Origin: Cymodocea nodosa
Lineage: Eukaryota > Streptophyta > Magnoliopsida > Alismatales > Cymodoceaceae
Assembly (NCBI GenBank): GCA_036874045.1
Contig: CM072344.1
Coordinates: forward strand, 6,916,501-6,980,500
DNA length: 64,000 bases
Direction of reading: 5' to 3'
Shown: positions 34,641 to 46,335 of the stretch, piece by piece
How the letters are laid out: the number at the start of each line of letters is the position of its first letter
How positions within the stretch are numbered: position 1 is the first letter of the stretch
Notes under the pieces: model-generated
What the model was told of the DNA's origin: nothing
Seen by the model: only the letters and a program-made list of their open reading frames with translations
Databases searched by the model: none
Program-made: the position numbers and the translations under genes

Positions 34641-35118
34641 TCCTTTAATTAACAAACTTACATGGCTGTTACTTTAATTACCTCCCCCCCATACCTACAT
34701 TTTGCATTGTCCTCAATGTAAAAGATTTGGCAGTAAATACAGTAATTGTAGCAGGCATGAATACAGTTTTGTTGATTTAAAATTCAGGATAAGTAATCAA
34801 TTACATACCTTGTTTTGTTTGTATCTCCTTCTGCATATTCTGATTTTTGATTCTGAAAACTTTTCATTCACAGATAAAAGAAAAAAAAATATAACAAAAT
34901 AACATTTAACAGATATTGATAATTTAGTGTCTTGTGTGGAACCCAAGCTCCTATGCCTTTGGTGGCTCACAAGCAAGTCAGTTGGTTTCCCAGAACAGAT
35001 ACCAACAAATTGGATTGATATATATTTTTTTTTTTCTTTTATAAAATAAAATGAAAACTATATTTTTTCTAAAAATAAACGTAGAATACACACAACATTA
35101 AACACACAAAATCACAGC
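34641..35118 (-). other. 3' untranslated module 1 of gypsy A
   Basis: No gene. It matches 1-524. It contains a second purine tract (GGGGGGGAGG on the element strand, 34679-34690) beside ATACCTACATTTTG, very like the true polypurine tract at 33367. It also has a donor-like GTATGTAATTGATTAC on the minus strand near 34795-34812. Confidence 0.6.
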
Positions 35119-36258
35119 TTAAGAACATGATTGAAAAGTAGGAACGAATGGAATAAATGTATTAGTCCAAGCAAACTTTTTAGGCATAGTTCTTCTTGCT
35201 ATTAATTCTATTTTCATGCAATTCTTATTCCTTCTTAATTTATAAACGTGTAATATATTATAAATTCCAAATACAAGTGTATTACTATAAATCATATGAA
35301 ATGCAGAAAGGGATCCTTTTTGGTTCCAGGGTAATGTAGTAGTTTCTATTTCTACATCTATTTCAATATATTCCTCTTCCCACTTCCATTCATTAATGTC
35401 TTCCATAATCCATATTTGAAATTTCATTAATTCATCCCACCATCTTATCAGACATAAAGTAGGATCATCTTCTTCATTATACCACATTCCTATTTGAATT
35501 TTATTAAATTCTGCAGATGGTGGTTTAGCTATATCACTCGATATAGGTAAAATTTCTATATATTCATCATAATTGTCTATGATCACTATGTATAAATCAG
35601 ATCCAAATGCAATTGATATATCTATGACAAGATATATATATCCATCAAGTATGACATGTGTTTGGTTAATTAATGATTTCTGTCCTAGATATATCATAAT
35701 ATTTTCATTCCAAAATCTATTCAGAAAATTATACACACCTAATCGTAAATCTTCACCCCAATTTCCTGTAGGTCTGCAATAATATAATTTTTCAGGAATT
35801 GCAGAATTTTTATTAGAAAATATTAAAGCCGATCCACAATTTACAGTTGGTACTTCAAATCTATTAGGTCTTCCTATATTCCATTCTTTTCCTGTTATAG
35901 GATTTCTTATCAAAATATCAGGTAATAATAAACTTGCATACCTTGGTCTCGTCCTGTATATGATTAATCCTTCATCTATCCCCATAATATGATTTATTCC
36001 TTTTAATGTATTGGGTGGAATTCCAGTAGTTTCTTCCATAGCAAGATATTCATGATTAATTGAACTACGATTAAATGACCTCCATACGAATCCATCTCTA
36101 ATCTTAGTCATTTTTGCAACTTGTAGTTCCTAAAAATATTTTTCTTCACTATAGTCTTTAATTTCCTTTGATATACAACACAGCCTGCATAGATCTTTAG
36201 CTGACAAGTTACTCAGTACTTCCCTTAGTGCATCCAACGGTAATTGCATCAATTCCAT
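35119..36258 (-). pseudogene. Captured F-box / F-box-associated gene, gypsy A copy
   Basis: About 380 codons from an ATG at 36258 to a stop at 35119, broken near its start but readable for some 330 residues. The F-box (LSAKDLCRLCCISKEIK) is followed by the associated domain: GIDEGLIIYRTRPRYASLL, NPITGKEWNIGRPNRFEVP, ALIFSNKNSAIPEKLYYCRP, GYIYLVIDISIAFGSDLY, DPTLCLIRWWDEL, FQIWIMEDINEWKWEEEY. In the family such proteins recruit substrates to SCF ubiquitin ligases through SKP1. That it is a host gene carried by the element is inferred from the matching copy at 525-1661, with the same flanks. The long conserved C-terminal part suggests it stayed under selection until recently. Confidence 0.85.
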
Positions 36259-36267
36259 TTATTGATT

Positions 36268-36269
36268 CT
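36268..36269 (-). promoter_or_regulatory. Candidate splice acceptor before the F-box gene, gypsy A
   Basis: On the minus strand a T-rich stretch ends TGTGTTATATAG just before AATCA and the F-box ATG. Gypsy B has TTGTTTATGTTATACAG at the same place (AG at 1673-1674). Confidence 0.55.
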
Positions 36270-36324
36270 ATATAACACACACAAATTTTGTAGAGATAAA
36301 AAATTAACATAACTACTACACACC

Positions 36325-36425
36325 CTCGTGGAGTTAAGGAATAACTCAACGGACTAAGTTCGTTGAGTTAAGAACAAACTCAACGGACTAAGTTCGTTGA
36401 GTTAAGAACTAACTCTACGATACTA
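36325..36425. repeat. Tandem hairpin motifs between gag and F-box, gypsy A
   Basis: Two tandem units. The first has perfect 10-bp arms TAACTCAACG (36342-36351) and CGTTGAGTTA (36361-36370) around the 9-base loop GACTAAGTT. The second (36376-36404) repeats it almost exactly. A partial third (AACTCTACGATAC) follows. Confidence 0.92.
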
Positions 36426-36480
36426 GTAACTAAAAATAAAAACATATATACATATAGATAGTTGCTTCAAATATGCTGCT

Positions 36481-37824
36481 TCATTCAGCTACCCTCCCAA
36501 AAGAGGTATCAATTTCATTAACAGTTATATTGACAGGATTAGGTATAGCTTGTATTGGCAATCCTCTAGTAGGTCTAACTTCCATTGGTTCCTTCTGTCT
36601 AAGTGGTATATTTCTATTCTGATTTTGAATAGCAGCACTTCCAAATACAAAATCTAGACGATTGTTTAATTATTGGATTATCTTTTCTAATTTCTCTATT
36701 CTAGATCCTTATTCCAATAATGCTTCATAACTTATATTCTTCTCATTTACATTTTCTCCTCCCTAGAAATTGTTGTTTCTCCAAGATAAATTCGAGTGAT
36801 TTCTCCAATTAGGATTATAAGAATTTCCCAAGTTATCTCTCTAGTTTCTAGCATAAATAATATCTAAATCATTTATGTTTGCATTCTTTTCTGCTAGCTT
36901 TCGATTTAATGATAACTCTTCTATTTTCTTTGTTAATTCATTTAATTTCACCTCAAGCATAGTACTTGAATCTATTTCATGCATTCCTCTTGGCAATATT
37001 TTTTTATTTGCAATAGCTTCAGCTGAGTTTTCCCACTGTGCAGTTCTTTTTGCAAGGTTTTCTAAATATGCCCATGCTTCTTCACTACATAACTTTAAAA
37101 ATCCATTTTGACAAGTAGATTCTAATAAAGATTTTGTTGAAACATCTATGCCTTCATAAATTATACCTACTAATTGTGCTTCACTCATTGCATGATGTGG
37201 ACATTGGGTCAGTAAATCTTTAAATCTTTCAAAATATTTCCAGAATGATTCACCCTGTTTTTGGCTACACATTAATATTTCTTTCTTCTTTTTAATCGTT
37301 TGATGTGTTGGATAATATTTTTCTAGAAAAATAGAGCAAAATTTAGTCCATGTAGAAATTGAATCAGGCGATAGAGTATATAACCATCTCTTAGCTGTGT
37401 CTTTTAAAGAAAAAGGGATATATCTAAGTTTAATAACATCTATACTCATGTTCGGCATTTTCATCATTTGACAAACTTCATTAAATTCTCTAAGGAAATA
37501 ATAGGCGTCCTCTCTTTCTAATCCATGAAAATGTGGCAATTGACTAATATAATTAGATTTCAGTTCAAACCTATATCGCTCAAAGTTTGGCAATCGAATA
37601 CATGAAGGTTCATCAACTAATTCTGGATACAAAATTTCTCCTAATGGTTTTTCTATTGGAACAGCCATTTCTATGTTCTCTTTTAAAGAAAGGTTAGCTA
37701 CACCCCAAAAAATTTCGTTAAAGTTCAGTTCAGAAAATTTTTCAGTACTCCTTTGCGATGAAAATTCCTAGGTAGGTGTTCTTACTAATCGTTTAGTACT
37801 TAGAGAACGAGTCCATGTGCTCAT
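36481..37824 (-). pseudogene. Gag-like (capsid) fossil downstream of pol, gypsy A
   Basis: About 448 codons from an ATG at 37824 to a stop at 36481-36483, broken but with about 275 residues of clean frame. Capsid blocks: SCIRLPNFERYRFELKSN, LPHFHGLEREDAYYFLREF, PFSLKDTAKRWLYTLSP, FLEKYYPTHQTIKKKKEI, QGESFWKYFERFKDLLTQCP. These are the standard order and motifs of the Ty3/gypsy gag, which forms the virus-like particle. The C-terminal part holds a WRNHSNLSWRNNN segment as in Athila. I see no zinc knuckle here; the knuckle is in ORF1 at the other end of the element. Confidence 0.9.
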
Positions 37825-37852
37825 AAATAAATAGTAGAAGATTAATTACGTA

Positions 37853-37853
37853 C
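37853..37853 (-). promoter_or_regulatory. Candidate splice donor before gag, gypsy A
   Basis: On the minus strand AATTG|GTACGTAATTAATC; gypsy B has ACTG|GTATGTAATTAATC at 3270. Both lie 30-50 bases before the gag ATG and fit the plant donor consensus. Confidence 0.45.
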
Positions 37854-38159
37854 CAATTTGAAGCTTTCCATTTAGTAAATATTTGTTGTCGGATGAATTC
37901 GAATTAGTTGCTTCACCTTCTAGTTCCTCCAACGCATTCTCCTTTCTTTTAAAAGTGCTGGTAACTCATAAATAACATTCTGATTTATATATATAATGTA
38001 CATCCATAAAGTGAATAAATCTCATTGCAAGAACGTGTCTTGCAACGTGCATCGTGGTTCCTATTTTTATGGGTATGTGTACCACTATTAATTTCAAATT
38101 TTAGTAACCGCTAAGCCGACGAAGTTTCATTCGTGGTTAAAAGAATAACCGTTCTACTT

Positions 38160-38345
38160 AATCCACAAACTAACCTCGTTGAGTTACAGATAACTTAACA
38201 GAACACAGCCGGTTACTGTTGCTAACTCCACGGACTAACTTCGTTGAGTTATAGATAACTCAACGGAGTGACCTTATATTATATTACCGACCTCGTGGAG
38301 TTACGGTTAACTCAACGAACTTACTTCGTTGAGTTAACACTTAGC
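38160..38345. repeat. Hairpin-motif array between ORF3 and gag, gypsy A
   Basis: About eight alternating CGTTGAGTTA/TAACTCAACG units, including a perfect 10-bp inverted repeat with loop TAGA at 38242-38265 and GAGTTACGGTTAACTC near 38298. The rest of the spacers on either side (37825-38159 and 38346-38761) is A+T-rich and holds no gene. Confidence 0.9.
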
Positions 38346-38761
38346 AACTTCTAAGTTTTACTCTCGTAAATTCCTCTCTGTTTTTTTATTCTGCTAACTG
38401 AAATAAAGTTAAATCTATGTCATTAATACCTCATTTTAATCAAAATTCATTTAAATTTGAACATTATATAAAGATTTAACTTGTAGGTCATTTTATATTA
38501 TGCAGAATTTACATTTTACCTTGCAACATGTAGAAATTTTTAAGCATTTATCCTGTCATTCAGCAAATTGTAATTCTGTTACATATTCATTCACAAAGTT
38601 CCACAAATTGTATAATATTCAATAAACTCCATTCATTTCACATCCAAAACACGTATGAAAAGTACATCTGAAAAATTATATTAATTCATATGAATCAATT
38701 TACAATGTAAATACATCATACAATTTCATACAATTTTATACAAGTAGACAAACAATACAAT

Positions 38762-40976
38762 TTAATCTCTATTCCTACGTTCATCTACTTTCTTCTGGAG
38801 TTTTTCTAATTGAAGTTCTAATTCATTAATTCTCTCTATATCTCCTGTAATTCCTCTAGAATGTATAGCTATCTCTGCAGCTACAAAATTTCTGTATTCT
38901 TTCATTGAAATGGTTCTTGATCTGATCCTTTTTGATGTCCATTTCATGAAATCAATACAATCCACCATCAGTAGTGGAATCAAATCTCCATAAAATAATT
39001 TTTTCTTTACTACTTTCAGCTTGGAGATAAAAACTGCAAACCAATTTATTTGAATCCTGTTTACAACTGCATATGTGGCCCATTTGACAAATTGACTTAA
39101 TTCTATGTCATGGCTCTGTCATTGATAGACATTTTAATCAGAATGTTAGCTACCATGTGTGCTTCACCACTTAAATGCTTCAATCTGTTTAATAAAGGCA
39201 CACCAGGATAGCTAAACAATCTTTGATTTCCTATTCAGTCCACTCAACGGTAGTTGTGTCTTCCAAAATTTTTAGTCCATTCTTTAATCCAAAAATGTTG
39301 TGGAGAAGCTCTGGTGTTATCTATACATCAGCTTCCTCCATGTTGGAAATTAATCCTCATTCTCCTTCTCTTAAATTTGCATAGAAATAGGGCACTAAAT
39401 TCTCATATACTGCATGCCCTCTTTCTTGAGAAATGAATTTCAGTAGACCTTGGAACTCAAATAAATCTTTGATTTCTTGCATTCCATCCTAATTTACTGG
39501 TCTACTATAAATGATATCATAACCCCTAATCTCTTGGTATTTGATATAAGCTTCCTGACTACAAAAATGTACTTCATTCAAAACTGTTGTTTCAGTCGAG
39601 TCAGGAATGTGACTTTGTTGTTCTAGAGGGGTTTGTTCTTAATATTCCTCTTCTATAGGCTACATTTGAACATTCTCTATAGATTCCTAAATTCCTGTTT
39701 CTGTTTCTGTCTATGGTGGTGAGCTGGCAGAACTCTCCACTCTATCTTGAATTATTTCCATAAATTGCTGAAGAGTTTCTTGCTCTTTAATGGAATCTGT
39801 GAAGTTATTTTTGTCTAAATGGCTTCTTTCAACCTCTTCATTTTCTACTCTTTCTTCTTCTTCCTGACTACCAATCTGTTCTGTTACTATTCTTTCTTAT
39901 TCTGTAATAGATTGGGATGGAGTCACGGGCAATTCAGTTTCAGCCCTAATTTCTGTTCTTTCTTCTTGTACAGGCTACAGATTAATTTCAGCCTGATTTT
40001 CTTCTTGTCTTTGCTCCTCCTATTGCAGCTCCTCCTACTCCTCAGAATCGGATAGCAGGTTTATAAAAATTGGCTCCACAGGCCCTGTTGATATTGGTAT
40101 CTCAGATTTAATCTCTTATTGATAATCAGGCACTATCTCTTTTCCTTTCCTTTTTCTGATTAATTGTGCCTGTTCTTCCTCTTTTTCTTCTAAGATTAAA
40201 TCTACAAAAGTAGGCTCTGTAGGCCTTCGAGCCACAGGTACTAGCTCTTCCTGTTTAACTTTTTCTATAATTATTGGTCTCGAAGGACCAGCCTCATCTC
40301 CTTTTACAACAGGTTTGCAGTAGCTTATTAATGTTGTTCCATTTTGATTTTATATTGGGCTTTCAACTTTTCTGCAGAATCTTTTTGTAAAGTGCATCAA
40401 ACACTAGGTGTGCTTTAGCCACTGCCAAATCTTCTGATTCTCCTCGATTTTTCCCAACTTGAATTAGTGCTTGAAATTCCTTTAACTCTTCTTCAGTCAA
40501 AGGCCCCATCATTTCTACTCGTGCCAACGGCTTAAATGGTGGAACTGAAGGTCCTGGCTGCTGTTCCTCAAGAACAAGTCTTTCAGCAATTGGCTCGTCT
40601 TGTTCTTCAGTTACCTCTTGTTGTTCCTGCTGCCATATTTCCCAACTTCCATGACCAGCAATGCACCTTTTGAACCATAATCTGGCCTTGCACTGGATTA
40701 GCTCTAGGGCAACTTCATTGTACGGCCTAATTTTTCTTTCTTCACTAACTGCAATTCTGTTGCTACTCTGATTCGTGTCTCCATTATCTGAGGTATTTGT
40801 ATACCACAATCTATTAATATTCTTCTTAATCTAAAAAGTTCAGATTCTACCTTCTGTAACTCTTTTTCTCTCGTCGTATTTCTGATCTTCTACTGTGTGT
40901 GCCATTCTTCTGATTCCCTCAGAAATTCTGATGTATCAACAACCTCTTCCCCGAATTCAGGTGTCAACTTCCTCAT
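38762..40976 (-). pseudogene. ORF3 fossil with plant-transposon-protein domain, gypsy A
   Basis: About 740 codons from an ATG at 40976 to a stop at 38762, broken. The N-terminal part (REKELQKVESELFRLRRIL, then KERKIRPYNEVALELIQC) looks helical and charged. The middle is rich in Glu and Gln with a Pro-rich piece (EEQQPGPSVPPFKPLARVE). The last third (about 38.76-39.6 kb) is the PF20167-like domain also seen in B and C. The N-terminal layout also resembles the ORF3 of copia 1. Confidence 0.72.
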
Positions 40977-41149
40977 CGTGGAGTTACTCAACAGCACGGA
41001 ATCGCTTTGATTTTTACTGTTCTAGATTCTAAATGATTTGCCAGATAATGCCCCTAAAACTCTAGGTTTAAGATAAATAAGCCCTAAGTTTAGGCAGGTA
41101 ATCGGGTCATTTCCCGAACCAACTATTACTATCTCATCTACGATCTTAG

Positions 41150-41510
41150 CTACAGTACTCCGTTGAGTTACAGTTAACTCAACAGAATAAGCTCGTTGAC
41201 TAACTCAAGACTCAATAGAGTAAGCTTGTTGAGTTAGGCGTTGAGTTAGGCGTAACTCAACAAACTCCCCGTACAAACAGATATAATAATAAAAATACTA
41301 CAGATAATAGTTTTTCTATTGTTGTTGTTTTTTTTTTTTTTACCGGTTTAACCGATACTATGTTTCGATCAGACCTAATTTTTTTTCAGTTGAACCGATA
41401 CTATGTTTTGATAAAATCAACATTTTTTCTGAAAATTAATATACATATTTTTTTTATGTTCCGGTCATACCGATGGATTTAGTCGGTTGAACTGTAACAA
41501 TTTTTATATT
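41150..41510. repeat. Two palindrome classes between integrase and ORF3, gypsy A
   Basis: At 41155-41280, AACTCAACG-type units (CGTTGAGTTACAGTTAACTC near 41161-41180). At 41340-41500, the ACCGATA/CGGTTGAAC class. There is no gene between 40977 and 41582. Confidence 0.82.
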
Positions 41511-41582
41511 TTAAATATATAAATATATTTATTTTTTAATGTGTTTTTTTTTTTATATATAAACATAGAAACTGATTTCTTA

Positions 41583-42830
41583 CTAAGTAAAGCTCAAGTA
41601 GTCCTTTACTCTGACTTTTTCTATAATTCCAAAGGAGCTTTTTGGTGTTTTCAGAATAGGTCTAAGTCTTTGTCCATTTACTTTAAATATATTCTGATTT
41701 TTAGGATTTTCAATTTCAATAGCTTTATAAGGATAAATATTTCGAACTATGTAAGGTCTTGCCCATCTAGATCTTAATTTTCCTGGATGGTTATGGAGTC
41801 TAGCCATATAAAGATATACTTCTTGTCCTATTTCAAAGCTTTTTGGAATAATTTTTCTATCATGCTAAAATTTTATTTTCTCTTTTTCTCTTACAGTCTT
41901 CGAATAAGCTTCATTCTTAAATTCTTCTAATTCAATTAGTTGCATTTTTCTATTTTCAGTAGCTTGATTTAAATTAGTGTTCAGAGTTTTTAATGCCCAA
42001 TAAGCTTTATATTCTATTTCAGCTGGTAAATGACAACTTTTTCCATATACTAGCTTAAAAGGTGACATACCTAAGCTTTTCTTATAAGCAGTTCTATAAG
42101 CCCAAAGTGCATCTATCAATCTATTAGCCCAATCTGTTCTAATAGGATTTACTACTTTTTCTAAGATTAACTTAATTTGTTTGTTAGCACTTTCTACTTG
42201 TCCACTTGTTTGCGGATGATATGATGTTGCAATTTTGTGGTTTACTCCATATTTCTTCATTAAGGCTTCAAAACTTCTATTACAGAAATGAGTTCCTCTA
42301 TCACTGATAATAGCTTTAGGTATTCCAAATCTAGCAAATATATTTGTTCTTATAAATTGTATTACCACTTTGTTGTCATTAGTTTTTGTAGGAATAGCTT
42401 CTATCCATTTAGATAAGTAATCCACCCCCAACAATATGTAATTAAATTGATTAGACATAGGAAATGGACCCATAAAATCTATTCCCCACACATCAAAGAT
42501 TTCAACCTCAACAATAGGATTAAGAGGCATCATATTCCTCTTTGATATTCTTCCTATTTGTTGATAACTTAAACAACTTAAGCAATATTTATGAGCATCT
42601 TTGAATAATGTTGGCCAATAAAACCCACATTACAGAATTTTTGCAGTAGTTTTCCCTGAACCAAAAGGCCCTCCACAAGCTTGATCATGACAGAAAGACA
42701 ATATGCTCGGATATTCAATTTCTGGAACACACCTCCTTAAAACCAGATCAGGACATTTCTTAAATAAATAAGGGTCTTCCCAATAGTAATATTTTACTAT
42801 CGAGAAAAACAATTTCTTATCCTGTCTATT
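41583..42830 (-). pseudogene. Integrase of gypsy A
   Basis: Ty3/gypsy integrase, broken. In order: the zinc-binding region ([12 protein letters not shown]), the core starting [18 protein letters not shown] with the first catalytic Asp, [17 protein letters not shown], the second Asp in [31 protein letters not shown] with the catalytic Glu, [19 protein letters not shown], and a C-terminal end KLRSRWARPYIVRNIYPY. The phrase [11 protein letters not shown] is a hallmark of the Athila/Tat group. Confidence 0.94.
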
Positions 42831-44640
42831 CCAATCCTTAGGTGTTAAACCAGTTACTAAGTAATTAACTATGTCTGCATACCAAGGCATTGTGTTGATG
42901 GTCATTAATTGTTCATCAGGAAAATTATCCTTAATTTCAATATTTGATTTTTCTATTTGTAATCTTGATAAATGATCTACTACTACATTCTCACAACCTT
43001 TTTTATCTTTAATTTCTAGATCAAATTCTTGTAATAATAATATCCATCGGATCAATCTAGGCTTAATCACTTTTTTCTTTATTAGATGTTTTAAAGCTGA
43101 ATGATCCGTGTATACTATCACTTTAGCTCCAATCAGATATGATCTAAACTTTTCCAAGGCAAACACAACAGCTAATAGTTCTTTTTTAGTAGTTGTGTAA
43201 TTAACTTGAGCATCATTTAAGGTTTTGCTTGCATAATGAATCACTCTAGGAGATTTTTCTATCTTCTGTCCCAACACTGCTCCTATAGCAAAATAAGATG
43301 CATCGCACATTAATTCAAATGGATGGTTTCAATCAGGTGCTTGAATTATAGGAGTTGAAATTAAGCTAGTCTTAAGCCTGAAAAATGCTTCCTTGCAATT
43401 TTTATCAAAGTTAAATGGGACATCTTTTAATAGATTAGTTAAAGGTCTAGCTATTTTGCTAAAGTCTTTAATAAATCTTCTATAAAAACCAGCATGTCCT
43501 AGAAATGATTTAATATCTTTTACTGATTTAGGTTCTGGTAGATTAGAAATTACTTCTAGTTTAGCTTTATCTACTTCCAACCCTTTCTTAGAAACAACAT
43601 GCCCTAAGACTATTCCTTGTTTAACTATGAAGTGACATTTTTCCCAATTTAAAATTAGATTTTTTTCCACACAACGTTTTAATATTTGGTCTAAATTGCT
43701 TAAACAAACTTCATATGAGTTGCCATATACTGTAAAATCATCCATAAATATTTCTAAGAAATCTTCAGTCATTCCAGTAAATATGCTCTACATACACCTT
43801 TGAAAGGTAGCTGCCGCATTGTATAATCCGAATGACATTCTCTTAAAACCATAAGTTCCATTAGGATAGGTGAAAGTTATTTTCTCTTGATCCTGTAATG
43901 CTACTGGAATTTGATTATAACCTGAATACCCATCTAGGAAACAAAAATATTCTTGCCCTGCTAATCTTTTCAGCATTTGATCTATAAAAAGTATGGGAAA
44001 ATGATCTTTCCTAGTCACAACATTTAGCTTTCTATAGTCTATACATACTCTCCAACCTGATTGAATTCTAGTAGGTATCAAGTCTTGACTTTCATTCCTA
44101 ATAACTGCTAATCCTGATTTCTTGGGAACTACATGGATTGGACTAACCCACGAGCTATCAGAAATCAGATAAATTATGTCATTATCTAACCATTTCACTA
44201 TTTCCTTCTTGACTACTTCTTTAAGATTTGGATTTAATCTCCTCTCAGGAATTCTAATAGGTTTAACATTCTCTTCTAAATATATGTGGTGACAGCATAA
44301 AGTTGAACTTAACCCTTTTATATTAGTCATAGTCCATCCTATTGCTTCTTTATAACTTTTTACTACATCTTTTAATTTAACTATTTCATCCTCTTTTAAA
44401 TCTAAAGCAATAATGATTGGACAGGTTCGTTTATCTTCAAGAAATATATAGGTTAATTTAGGAGGTAAAGGTTTTAATTCTAAATGTTGCTCATCAGAAG
44501 CTAGAGCTCCTAATTGAACATCATCATTTTCTAAATCAATTTCTTCCTGATGTCCTTCTATATTTATGCTTTCACTTTCCTCTAAAGTTTCAGAATTGAT
44601 TTGCCTATTTAATTCTTCTTGAATCACATCTTTTAACATA
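42831..44640 (-). pseudogene. Reverse transcriptase and RNase H of gypsy A
   Basis: RT covers about 43.4-44.5 kb with WRVCIDYRKLNVVTRKDHFP, FLDGYSGYNQIPV, TFTYPNGTYGFKRMSFGL, the catalytic EIFMDDFTVYGNS, ILNWEKCHFIVKQGIVLGH and FLGHAGFYRRFIKDFSKIARP. RNase H covers about 42.9-43.33 kb with [34 protein letters not shown] and [17 protein letters not shown] in place of YVDD is usual for Athila. It is broken in few places. Confidence 0.95.
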
Positions 44641-44651
44641 TCTCCTTCATC

Positions 44652-45070
44652 CTATAAAAAGTCTATGGTATGTAAGGACATTTCTAATTCCTCAAACCTT
44701 TCTGGTTTGAAAATATTTAGTTGAGTATCCTCATTACCATATGCTAACTTCATTACTCCAATTTTACAATTTATAACAGCCCCTAATGTTGCTAAAAATG
44801 GCCTTCCCAAAATTAAAGATGTATCACCATTTTTATGCTTAATTTGTTGGGAATCCAAAATTACAATATCAATAGGATATATAAAATTTTTGATTTTAAT
44901 TAAAACATCCTCTATTTTTCCTCTAGGGTATCTTATACTTATATCAGCTAATTGAATAACCGTATTAGTAAGAGTTAAGCCTTCTAATCCTAAGGATGCA
45001 AATATATCACTTAGCATAACATTTATACCTGCACCTAAGTCTATTAAGGTTCTTTCTAGAATGGTATTTT
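44652..45070 (-). pseudogene. Protease of gypsy A
   Basis: An aspartic retropepsin-like domain. The segment LIDLGAGINVMLSD carries the active-site block in its Athila form, followed by TNTVIQLADIS and ILGRPFLATLGAVINCK. It is followed by an acidic linker that leads into RT. Confidence 0.85.
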
Positions 45071-45182
45071 CTATGGTGCATGATATAACAGGGAATCCAA
45101 GATCAGATAACTTTTTAGGAATTTGTGGCAGAAATAGGGAACTACTTTGCTCAGCTAAAAAGACTTTTCTAAGAACTTTTCG

Positions 45183-46253
45183 CTATCTTTTCCTAGTACA
45201 CCAATCCTCCAAAAATTTAGCACAAGGTAGCATTTTCTGTAATAGATCTAACAAAGGAATGTTAACCTGTACTTTTTCAAAAATTTCTTTGATTTTTTCT
45301 TGTTTTTCAGGTATTGTTTGTTGTAATCTTTCAGGATAGGGTGCTAAGGATTGTGATTTAAAAGATTCTTTTTCTTTCAGTTGATTTGTTTGATCATTTT
45401 TAGCTTCATTAGCAGATTCAGATTGTTTTTCAGTGATTTCTAGATTTTCAGCTATTACATTTTCATTATCATTTTGATTTTTACTCTTATCCACCTTCAT
45501 ATCATTTTCATTTTGAGTTCTTGGTGGTATATCAGTTCCAGATCTTAATGTTACACAAACATCTTCCATATTTTTGTTACTCTCATGATGTTTTTGTATA
45601 TCATTTTCATGTTTATGATCTTCAATTGTTTTTAGTTTTAAAGTGCATTCTTTAAATTCTCTTGCATTAATATTTTCTGTTTGCTATATATTTTGCAAAT
45701 TATGCAGGTTTATAACATTATAATTTTCATTGTCCTGTTGCATAACTTGTATTTTCATTGTATATTCGTCCAATGCTTTTAATTTTCTTTCCAGATCATC
45801 TAAACTCATTGCATTCAATTTTTGATCAATTTTCATTATGGTTTTTTTAGTTTCGTAAATTATATCCTTTTTAGGTTCTGAATATGATTCCTTATAGTTT
45901 AATTGGTTGACTTCTTGTTGCTGACACATAAAGTATTTTAGTTTGTCCAGGTTTTGCTCTATACTACGCTCCAGTCTGTCATACCTATCCCAAACTTCCG
46001 TGTCTTTCAACATATTACACACTCTATACTGACCATCAGTTGGGTAAACTATAGAATTCTCATACTCGACTCTATTATATTGAGGATAATTCATTTGTTG
46101 TTCATGGGATCTAACCATCTGTAAACGTCTCAGTTTCAAACAGTCAGAAATGTCATGTCCTTCAGAATTGCAGAATTCACATATGCTAATTACAAGTTTC
46201 AGAAATCTTTGAGCATAAGCATATGCCATATTCTCAATTACAAAAGAAAACAC
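45183..46253 (-). pseudogene. ORF1 of gypsy A: zinc knuckle and gag C-terminal part without capsid
   Basis: The first ORF starts about 80 bases after the primer site, at MAYAYAQRFLK or a little upstream. It carries a clear CX2CX4HX4C knuckle (CEFCNSEGHDISDC), the counterpart of CELCGGSHTSDQC in Athila gag, then a coiled-coil-like region (DRYDRLERSIEQNLDKL). Further on are VTLRSGTDIPP and PYPERLQQ ... NIPLLDLLQKMLPCAKFL, the linker that precedes protease in Athila. No capsid domain precedes the knuckle; that domain is at 36481-37824. It is broken. Confidence 0.85.
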
Positions 46254-46335
46254 ACATCACTCTAGCTATTAAAACAAAACAGCTCTAACAGTTGCTTATA
46301 TTAATTCAATTCAATTCTAGTCAATTCAATTCAAT

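Noticed and set aside
41583-45070. Integrated pararetrovirus (Caulimoviridae)
   Set aside because: The region has a Ty3-type integrase, LTRs, primer site and polypurine tract, and no movement-protein-like domain.
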